This document shows positions 6,662 to 11,224 of a DNA stretch of 11,224 nucleotides, one piece after another. The notes beneath the pieces were generated by a model. That model searched no databases and was not told the origin of the DNA. It saw only the letters and a program-made list of their open reading frames with translations. Numbering within the stretch: position 1 is the stretch's first letter; each line of letters begins with the position of its first letter. The stretch is from assembly GCA_947471245.1 (NCBI GenBank), contig CANIXM010000027.1, forward strand, positions 1 to 11,224, given 5' to 3'. This stretch comes from Paludibacteraceae bacterium. Its GTDB lineage: Bacteria > Bacteroidota > Bacteroidia > Bacteroidales > Paludibacteraceae. The position numbers were made by a program, and so were the translations under genes.

Positions 6662-6912
6662 CTTACAGCGTTCATTTCAAAAAGCATGCGCTTAAAGAGT
6701 TAGCCAAAATCAATGAGCCGTTTTACTCTCACATCAAACAAGCGATTTACAGTCTTGCAGACAACCCACGCCCACAAGGCTACAAAAAACTTAAAGGAAG
6801 AGATGGGTATCGCATCAGAGTGGGGAATTACCGTATTATCTACGAAATTTTTGACTCTGAACTGGTAGTGGATGTTATCGCACAGGGACACAGAAGGGAG
6901 ATTTATGAGTAA
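6658..6912 (+). CDS. RelE/ParE-superfamily toxin
   Basis: The 84-residue basic protein has the RelE/ParE fold order: strand YSVHFKKHA (3-11), helices (11-35, LKELAKINEPF and HIKQAIYSL), then GYKKLKGRDGYRIRVGNYRIIYEI (41-64), and the end strand VDVIAQGHRREIYE (71-84). The motif G-x-Y-R-I-R-V-G-x-Y-R and the terminal H-R-R-x-I-Y are typical of RelE-like mRNA interferases, with R52, R54, R59, H78, R79 and Y83 as candidate functional residues. Length is normal and the gene looks intact. ParE-like gyrase inhibition is a less likely alternative. It is translationally coupled to the antitoxin. In this location it could stabilise the accessory block against loss by recombination between the flanking MBOAT 3' copies. 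Confidence 0.85.
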   Translation: MTYSVHFKKHALKELAKINEPFYSHIKQAIYSLADNPRPQGYKKLKGRDGYRIRVGNYRIIYEIFDSELVVDVIAQGHRREIYE

Positions 6913-7046
6913 AAATAAGCTGCCGTCCACAGTTCAGAGCCCTCGCTACGCAGAGCTATAACAATGCATAACCATGCAAAATGATTATTATTCAGCAGTT
7001 GTAAAAACGCCTCTTCAATAACTGGGAATATTCACATTTTTCTACC

Positions 7047-7095
7047 TCAAATCAAATCTGCTCTGATTCAACCCTTTATTCACTTCCAATTTTAA
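7047..7095 (+). repeat. third copy of the MBOAT 3' end (49 bp)
   Basis: This stretch matches the last 49 bp of both longer copies, ending at the same TAA. It has 2 mismatches against 6220-6268 and 4 against 5327-5375, so it is closer to the second copy (both read CAACCC where the first reads CAGCCT). The TAAT after the last codon is also shared with copy 2 only. The preceding TTTTCTAC resembles a more upstream part of the MBOAT end, hinting at an internal deletion, but that is weak. Positions 6913-7046 show no gene. Confidence 0.8.
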
Positions 7096-7125
7096 TAGAA
7101 ATTTCACATCGTGTTACAAGAAATA

Positions 7126-7157
7126 TTTTCGTACTATCAAAAAACAAATTACTTTTG
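7126..7157 (+). promoter_or_regulatory. probable promoter of the polyamine operon
   Basis: TACTTTTG (7150-7157) matches TAnnTTTG exactly. TTTTC at 7126-7130 stands 19 bp upstream as an approximate -33 element. Transcription would start near 7164, about 43 nt before the dehydrogenase ATG at 7207. Confidence 0.5.
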
Positions 7158-7187
7158 TTGTACAATCAGATAATATAACTTGTACAA
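7158..7187. promoter_or_regulatory. paired TTGTACAA palindromes, operator-like
   Basis: The perfect 8-bp palindrome TTGTACAA occurs at 7158-7165 and 7180-7187, 22 bp apart centre to centre, or about two helical turns on the same face. The first directly follows the -7 box and covers the predicted transcript start; the second lies in the leader. This is where a repressor would act. The 8-mer is also found at 8570-8577 (lipoprotein gene) and 9760-9767 (nspC), inside coding sequence. The cognate regulator is not in the window. Confidence 0.45.
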
Positions 7188-7206
7188 ATAACAACCTCTA
7201 CAAATC

Positions 7207-8409
7207 ATGGGAAAAGTATTGATTATTGGCGCCGGTGGCGTGGGTACTGTGGTGGCTAACAAAGTAGCTCAAAACACGGATGTATTTACAGAAATCATGT
7301 TGGCTAGTCGCACTAAATCCAAATGCGATGCCATCGCTGCGGATGTAAAAACTAGATTCGGCGTGGAAATAAAAACGGCTCAAGTGGACGCCGATGTGGT
7401 GCCAGAGCTAGTAGCACTTCTCAAGGATTTCAAACCAGAATTACTCATCAATGTAGCGCTTCCATACCAAGACCTTACTATCATGGATGCTTGTTTGGAA
7501 GCTGGTGTCAACTACTTAGATACCGCCAACTATGAACCAAAAGATGAGGCTCACTTCGAGTACAGTTGGCAATGGGCCTATCAAGACAAATTCAAAGCGG
7601 CAGGACTAACTGCTATTTTGGGTTGCGGTTTTGACCCTGGGGTAACCAGCGTTTATACCGCCTATGCTGCCAAGCATCACTTTGATGAGATTCAATACCT
7701 TGACATTGTGGACTGCAACGCGGGTGATCATGGTAAGGCTTTTGCGACTAACTTCAACCCCGAAATCAATATTCGTGAGGTGACTCAACGTGGAAAATAC
7801 TGGGAAAACGGTGCTTGGGTAGAAACTGAGCCACACGAGATACACAAAGCGCTCAACTACCCAGAAGTGGGACCAAAAGAATCGTATGTGATTTACCACG
7901 AAGAATTGGAGTCATTGGTAAAAAATTTCCCTACTCTCAAACGCGCTCGTTTTTGGATGACTTTCGGACAGGAATACCTGACTCACCTGCGTGTGATTCA
8001 AAACATTGGTATGGCTCGAATTGACGAAGTAGAATACAATGGACAAAAAATTGTTCCCATCCAATTCCTAAAAGCTGTTCTTCCTAATCCGGGTGACTTA
8101 GGCGAAAACTATACAGGTCAAACTTCTATCGGTTGCAGGATAAAAGGAATTAAAGACGGCAAAGAAGTGACCTACTATGTGTATAACAACTGTAGCCACG
8201 AAGCCGCCTACAATGAAACAGGAGCACAAGGCGTAAGCTACACCACCGGTGTGCCAGCCATGATTGGTGCGATGATGTTTTTCAAAGGCGAATGGCGCAA
8301 AGCTGGCGTTTTCAACGTGGAGGAATTCAATCCTGACCCATTTATGGAGCAGCTCAACATTCACGGTCTACCTTGGCACGAATTGCACAACATTGACCTC
8401 GAATTATAA
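7207..8409 (+). CDS. carboxyspermidine/carboxynorspermidine dehydrogenase (saccharopine dehydrogenase family)
   Basis: The 400-residue cytoplasmic enzyme belongs to the saccharopine dehydrogenase-like family. The NADP-binding loop G8-A-G10-G-V-G13 follows strand KVLII at the N-terminus. Further landmarks are NVALPYQDL (82-90), GVNYLDTANYE (100-110) and GCGFDPG (139-145), characteristic of the bacterial enzyme and not of fungal lysine pathway members. It condenses putrescine (or 1,3-diaminopropane) with aspartate beta-semialdehyde and reduces the product with NADPH to carboxyspermidine (or carboxynorspermidine). The decarboxylase for the next step, nspC, is encoded downstream in the same direction, which makes the assignment firm. 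In Bacteroidota the usual final product is spermidine. The gene appears to lead the operon and has an operator-like repeat at its promoter. The start is the first ATG after that region and places the Rossmann strand correctly. Confidence 0.92.
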   Translation: MGKVLIIGAGGVGTVVANKVAQNTDVFTEIMLASRTKSKCDAIAADVKTRFGVEIKTAQVDADVVPELVALLKDFKPELLINVALPYQDLTIMDACLEAGVNYLDTANYEPKDEAHFEYSWQWAYQDKFKAAGLTAILGCGFDPGVTSVYTAYAAKHHFDEIQYLDIVDCNAGDHGKAFATNFNPEINIREVTQRGKYWENGAWVETEPHEIHKALNYPEVGPKESYVIYHEELESLVKNFPTLKRARFWMTFGQEYLTHLRVIQNIGMARIDEVEYNGQKIVPIQFLKAVLPNPGDLGENYTGQTSIGCRIKGIKDGKEVTYYVYNNCSHEAAYNETGAQGVSYTTGVPAMIGAMMFFKGEWRKAGVFNVEEFNPDPFMEQLNIHGLPWHELHNIDLEL

Positions 8410-8417
8410 ACGAATGA

Positions 8418-8525
8418 AACACTCATGCTCATAATTAAAAAAAAGATATAACATGGGCATGCTAAACAATACTAACTTCACATCCCCTCCTTCGGAGGGG
8501 CTTGGGGAGGCTTAATTTAATCCAA
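8418..8525 (+). repeat. structured pre-gene repeat, copy E (lipoprotein leader)
   Basis: Hairpin 1 is CTCATG (8422-8427) with CATGGG (8452-8457), five Watson-Crick pairs and one T-G wobble where copy D has C-G. Hairpin 2 is CCCCTCC (8484-8490), loop TTC, GGAGGGG (8494-8500), a perfect 7-bp stem. The G-rich tail GGAGGGGCTTGGGGAGGC and TTAATTTAATCCAA then lead to the ATG at 8526. It fills the gap between the dehydrogenase and lipoprotein genes, so in an operon transcript it would be internal RNA. Confidence 0.6.
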
Positions 8526-9344
8526 ATGAAACACTCAATCATAGCCGTTTTCGTTTTTCTACTGGTGTCTTGTACAAGCAAGGTACCAGTAGATTATTCT
8601 ACCCAGTGGACACAACTTCAATCATCCATCACCTATGCGCCTGACAATGTCAAAGAAGCATCTAGAACTGACTATGAATATGACAGTAGTGGTAGACTGA
8701 TTAAAATCAGCAAGTTTTCCAACGACAATCTGGTCTCTAAATCTCATGAATATGCATATTCAGCCCATTTGTTGACCTACACACAAGATCTTTATATCAG
8801 TGGTCAATCACCCACTACTACGAAATACAAAATCAAGTACATGGATCCCTACTGGTCAAGACCAGATACCATCATAGCCTATACTTCTGATGGTGTGACA
8901 GAAACAGGTAGAACCGAATACACCTATGATAGCCAGTATCGTAAGATAGGGGTTGTTAATAAGTTGAAGTCTGTTGTAGTGTCCAAATCGCTTAATTATA
9001 GCTATTCGGCGAAATCAGTCGATTATACTACTGTCAATTTTACGTTAAACGGTGACACCATTTCAAAGACCAAGTACAAAGAAACCTATTTTGATGGCAA
9101 TGGATTAAAACTTCAATCAAGCATTGTCTATTCAGCAGATAATAGGACAGAAGCTTCAAAGATAGAAAACACCTACGACAGTGACGGAAAGCTTATCATC
9201 AATTTCACCTACGTCAATGGATTACTTGTCTCCAAATCCCATGATTACACCTACAATGGTAAAGAAGTCACGTTTTTGACGGATAATTACAGTAATGGTT
9301 TTGTAACTTCTACGATAAAAAACAAATACATTTATTTCAAATAA
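8526..9344 (+). CDS. putative lipoprotein with three tandem approximately 80-residue repeats
   Basis: The 272-residue product has a lipoprotein signal (hydrophobic 4-15) with lipobox LVSC and C16 as the lipidated Cys. The mature part is three tandem repeats (about 31-113, 114-195, 196-272), each with a LQSSI/TIIAY-like start, a TYDSxGKLI-type turn, LVSKSxxYxY, and closing K-Y-K. The turns (YDSSGRLI, YDSDGKLI) recall YD/RHS-type beta repeats, suggesting an extended beta structure on the cell surface or in the periplasm. I do not recognise a specific family. The start at 8526 gives the signal peptide at the N-terminus; the TTG at 8502 is inside the repeat. nspC begins 7 bp after its stop, so the two are probably co-transcribed. 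No link to polyamine metabolism is evident, so the gene may have been inserted with the repeat before it. Confidence 0.75.
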   Translation: MKHSIIAVFVFLLVSCTSKVPVDYSTQWTQLQSSITYAPDNVKEASRTDYEYDSSGRLIKISKFSNDNLVSKSHEYAYSAHLLTYTQDLYISGQSPTTTKYKIKYMDPYWSRPDTIIAYTSDGVTETGRTEYTYDSQYRKIGVVNKLKSVVVSKSLNYSYSAKSVDYTTVNFTLNGDTISKTKYKETYFDGNGLKLQSSIVYSADNRTEASKIENTYDSDGKLIINFTYVNGLLVSKSHDYTYNGKEVTFLTDNYSNGFVTSTIKNKYIYFK

Positions 9345-9351
9345 TTCCGAC

Positions 9352-10482
9352 ATGGAATATACTAATATCCCCTCTCCTTGTTTCGTCCTTGACGAAGTGG
9401 CTTTCAGACGAAATCTGACACTCATTCAGTCGGTAAAGGAACGTGCAGGTGTAGAGATTATACTTGCTTTTAAGGCGTTTGCCATGTGGAGTGCTTTCCC
9501 CATTGTACGGGAATATATTCCCTATTCTACGGCTAGTTCGCTGGCTGAAGCACGACTTGCGTATGAAGAAATGGGCAGCCCAGCGCATACCTATGGACCT
9601 GCCTATACAGACAAGGAGTTTCCACAGATAATGGCCTGTAGTAGCCACATTACATTCAATTCACTTACCCAGTTTTCCCATTTTTATCCTCAGACTGTTG
9701 GAAAAAATATATCGTGTGGATTGCGTATTAATCCTGAGTTTTCGGATGTGGAGACCGATTTGTACAATCCATGTGCGCCTGGTTCAAGACTGGGTGTGGT
9801 AGCCGATTTGTTAGGCGACCAACTGCCTGATGGAGTAGAGGGTCTTCATTTTCATACTTTGTGTGAGTCAGACTCACATGATTTGGAACGGACACTGCAA
9901 GTAGTAGATGAAAAATTCGGTAAGTATTTCTCACAGATTAAATGGCTCAATATGGGTGGTGGTCACCTCATGACTCGCGAAGGATATGATGTGGATCATC
10001 TGATAGGGCTACTGCAAAAGTTCAAAGCCAAGTACCCACACCTCCAATTGATTTTAGAGCCAGGTAGCGCGTTTGCGTGGCGTACAGGTGTACTCGTTTC
10101 CACTGTGGTGGACATCGTTGAAAACCGAGGCATTAAAACAGCCATGCTGGATGTGTCATTCTCATGCCACATGCCCGATTGCCTGGAGATGCCTTACAAG
10201 CCTGCAATCATTGGTTCGACAGATGCTGTGGAAGGAAAACCCACTTATCGGATGGGTGGCAACAGCTGTCTTTCTGGCGATTTCTATGGCGACTGGTCGT
10301 TTGAACACGAATTGAAAATAGGTGACCGTGTGGTGTTTGAGGATATGATTCATTACACCATGGTGAAAACCACCATGTTTAATGGCGTGTCACACCCAAG
10401 TATCGGTATCTGGACCAAGAATAATGAGTTTAGGCTGGTAAAGGAGTTTGGATATGAAGATTATAAAAACAGGATGTCGTAG
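9352..10482 (+). CDS. nspC: carboxynorspermidine/carboxyspermidine decarboxylase
   Basis: The 376-residue PLP enzyme of the alanine-racemase-fold decarboxylase group removes the carboxyl group of carboxyspermidine (or carboxynorspermidine) to give spermidine (or norspermidine). The PLP lysine is K41 in LAFKAFAMW (39-46), H168 in HFHTLCESD (167-174) stacks near the cofactor, GGGH (202-205) and EPGSA (236-240) bind phosphate, and C306 in CLSGD (306-310) is the active-site Cys from the partner subunit of the dimer. Length fits the CANSDC family and is shorter than diaminopimelate decarboxylase. It is the pathway partner of the dehydrogenase at 7207, separated by the lipoprotein gene. A terminator-like hairpin follows at 10624. 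Whether the product is spermidine or norspermidine is not decided by sequence. Confidence 0.94.
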   Translation: MEYTNIPSPCFVLDEVAFRRNLTLIQSVKERAGVEIILAFKAFAMWSAFPIVREYIPYSTASSLAEARLAYEEMGSPAHTYGPAYTDKEFPQIMACSSHITFNSLTQFSHFYPQTVGKNISCGLRINPEFSDVETDLYNPCAPGSRLGVVADLLGDQLPDGVEGLHFHTLCESDSHDLERTLQVVDEKFGKYFSQIKWLNMGGGHLMTREGYDVDHLIGLLQKFKAKYPHLQLILEPGSAFAWRTGVLVSTVVDIVENRGIKTAMLDVSFSCHMPDCLEMPYKPAIIGSTDAVEGKPTYRMGGNSCLSGDFYGDWSFEHELKIGDRVVFEDMIHYTMVKTTMFNGVSHPSIGIWTKNNEFRLVKEFGYEDYKNRMS

Positions 10483-10488
10483 GGAATT

Positions 10489-10523
10489 AAAATTGAGGAA
10501 TGAAAATTGAAAATTGAGGAATG
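10489..10523 (+). repeat. short direct repeat built on an AAAATTG heptamer
   Basis: AAAATTGAGGAATG occurs at 10489-10502 and again at 10510-10523, with a further AAAATTG in between at 10503-10509. The period is 21 bp, three heptamers. It begins 6 bp after the nspC stop. AT-rich heptamer arrays of this type are common in Bacteroidota intergenic DNA; no function is implied. Confidence 0.6.
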
Positions 10524-10533
10524 GCTCAACAGC

Positions 10534-10548
10534 AATACCTTCGGTATT
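10534..10548. other. small perfect hairpin
   Basis: AATACC (10534-10539) pairs with GGTATT (10543-10548) around loop TTC. It lies just after the heptamer repeat and has no T-run, so it is probably not a terminator. The CCTTCGG core recalls the hairpin of copy E. Confidence 0.4.
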
Positions 10549-10623
10549 AACAAGCTATCAACCTTTATTTACAAGTGATTCTGTGTGTTTTCAAAAATTG
10601 AAGCAAGATACAATTTGCCAAAG

Positions 10624-10654
10624 GCAAAACTATGTGTTCTTAGTTTTGCTTTTT
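10624..10654 (+). terminator. rho-independent terminator of the polyamine operon
   Basis: GCAAAACTA (10624-10632) and TAGTTTTGC (10641-10649) form a perfect 9-bp stem with an 8-nt loop, directly followed by TTTTT (10650-10654). It lies 141 bp after the nspC stop. An alternative stem, TTTGCC (10614-10619) with GGCAAA (10623-10628), uses the same bases and would disrupt it. Confidence 0.65.
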
Positions 10655-10666
10655 GAATAGCTTGAT

Positions 10667-10705
10667 GTGTTCCATGTGTTTCCTTTTGTGACTTTTGTGG
10701 TTTAA
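10667..10705 (+). repeat. degenerate GTG-spaced tandem repeat
   Basis: GTG recurs at roughly 9-12-bp spacing: GTGTTCCAT, GTGTTTCCTTTT, GTGACTTTT, GTGGTTTAA. CTTTTGTG is repeated within it. I recall similar CTTTGTG-CTTTGTGG stretches as frequent intergenic repeats in Bacteroidota and other bacteria. The rest of the 10483-10864 gap shows no gene that I can support. Confidence 0.45.
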
Positions 10706-10732
10706 TTTTCTGCATGGGTTTTACTCACCTTG

Positions 10733-10765
10733 TTGGTTATAGAACCGAAATTATTTATAAATTTG
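10733..10765 (+). promoter_or_regulatory. promoter of the small membrane protein gene
   Basis: TAAATTTG (10758-10765) matches TAnnTTTG exactly, with TTG at 10733-10735 placed 22 bp upstream as -33 element. Transcription would start near 10772 and give a leader of about 93 nt to the ATG at 10865. Confidence 0.55.
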
Positions 10766-10864
10766 CAGTCGTAAATGCTTCGTTTCTATGATCTTGAATA
10801 ATTGAGCAAAGTATTCAGTGTTTTCCAACTTTTCATTCAAAGTTAATATTTAGACCTATATTTT

Positions 10865-11095
10865 ATGTACCCACAATCTTTACCGCCATTTTTAATTCCA
10901 TTTATCGCTATCATTACTATTTGGGAAGTGATATGGAAGCTGTTTGCACTCTGGAAATCTGCTCGCAACGGTCAAAAAGTTTGGTTTGCCAGCATTCTAT
11001 TGCTCAATACCATTGGTATTCTACCAATTATCTACCTCGTAATTATGAAAAGAAGAGAAAAAGCCGAATCTCCTACAGCTGAATTTGAAATTTAA
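10865..11095 (+). CDS. small two-helix membrane protein, DUF5652-like
   Basis: The 76-residue protein has two hydrophobic segments (about 8-30 and 40-60) joined by a short basic loop (KSARNGQ, 31-37), then a charged tail KRREKAESP. The pattern WEVIWKLFALWKSARNGQKVWF followed by LLNTIGILPIIYL closely fits small DUF5652-type proteins (W-K-x-x-A-L-W-K-A/S-x-R-N and N-T-x-G-I-L-P-I-x-Y as hallmarks). The basic loop suggests that both ends face the periplasm or that the loop is cytoplasmic. Function is unknown. It has its own promoter and follows a terminator, so it is probably monocistronic. Confidence 0.8.
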   Translation: MYPQSLPPFLIPFIAIITIWEVIWKLFALWKSARNGQKVWFASILLLNTIGILPIIYLVIMKRREKAESPTAEFEI

Positions 11096-11158
11096 TACTG
11101 TTTGCACAAACAATATAGTCCAATTTCGACTCCTGTTTTGGCAACTGGGACACCCAAA

Positions 11159-11224
11159 TTAGAACTCGAATAAATCAGCTAGATTTTTTTGCTCCTCATT
11201 AAGCAATAAAATCTTTGTCATTGG
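11159..11224 (-). CDS. possible 3' end of a convergent gene (partial)
   Basis: On the - strand one frame is open from the window edge to a TAA at 11161-11159, giving 21 codons that end in KNLADLFEF. The composition (acidic and hydrophobic, ILLLNEEQKNL) is plausible protein, and convergence with the gene at 10865 would explain the 63-bp gap. The evidence is only an open frame of 66 bp, so this could be chance. Confidence 0.3.
   Translation of the reverse strand, partial: PMTKILLLNEEQKNLADLFEF

Larger units (their letters stand above)
5376..7095 (+). other. accessory block delimited by copies of the MBOAT gene 3' end
   Basis: Unit 1 (5376-6268) holds an AT-rich membrane-protein gene and ends with a 198-bp copy of the MBOAT 3' end. 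Unit 2 (6269-7095) holds a toxin-antitoxin pair and ends with a 49-bp copy. Both copies finish exactly at the stop codon of the original gene. No integrase, transposase or tRNA is present. The arrangement is what repeated recombination at the gene end would leave, with each incoming segment bringing its own 3' end. That mechanism is inference; the repeats are seen directly. Confidence 0.6.

Noticed and set aside
5376..7095. An insertion sequence or integron carrying the accessory genes
   Set aside because: No transposase, integrase, terminal inverted repeats or attC-like sites are seen; the flanking repeats are copies of a host gene end.
11099..11112. TGTTTG-CA-CAAACA palindrome as a terminator after the last gene
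   Set aside because: The loop would be only two bases and no T-run follows; it could be a protein site, but one copy is not evidence.

Overview
The window looks like chromosome of a Bacteroidota (Bacteroidetes) bacterium. Start codons are not preceded by purine-rich Shine-Dalgarno sequences. Several intergenic regions carry the phylum's TAnnTTTG -7 promoter motif. Spermidine appears to be made by the carboxyspermidine route (dehydrogenase plus NspC-type decarboxylase), and gap-filling GC-rich hairpin repeats are frequent. Apart from short partial features at the edges, nearly all genes lie on the + strand.

Layout. 1-428: intergenic DNA with dispersed repeats and a probable queC promoter. 429-1073: queC (preQ0 synthase). 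1074-1286: two tandem copies of a structured repeat. 1287-5375: a cell-envelope O-acylation cassette of two SGNH-hydrolase-fold proteins, one membrane anchored and one exported, followed by an AlgI/DltB-type MBOAT acyltransferase. 5376-7095: an accessory block inserted behind the MBOAT stop codon. It holds an AT-rich membrane-protein gene, a second diverged copy of the last 198 bp of the MBOAT gene, a Phd/YefM-RelE toxin-antitoxin pair, and a third 49-bp copy of the MBOAT 3' end. 7096-10482: a polyamine operon of carboxyspermidine dehydrogenase, a repeat-containing lipoprotein and carboxynorspermidine/carboxyspermidine decarboxylase (nspC), with an operator-like pair of TTGTACAA palindromes at the promoter. 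10483-10864: intergenic DNA with short tandem repeats, a rho-independent terminator and a promoter. 10865-11095: a small two-helix membrane protein of DUF5652 type. 11159-11224: a possible 3' end of a convergent gene.

Two patterns stand out. First, the MBOAT 3' end recurs three times, and each extra copy closes off a foreign gene or gene pair. The 198-bp copy differs at 21 nucleotides by my hand count but at only 5 of 65 residues, so it looks like the end of another working allele and not a decaying duplicate. This suggests repeated capture of gene modules at the 3' end of this gene. Second, an approximately 110-120-bp element directly precedes the start codons of three unrelated genes (queC, the first SGNH gene and the lipoprotein). 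It keeps two hairpins whose sequences vary while base pairing is retained, and it ends in a G-rich stretch followed by TTTAA-like sequence and ATG. It may be a structured 5' leader or a REP/MITE-like element. All functional statements come from reading the sequence and recalled family knowledge; no database search was run.
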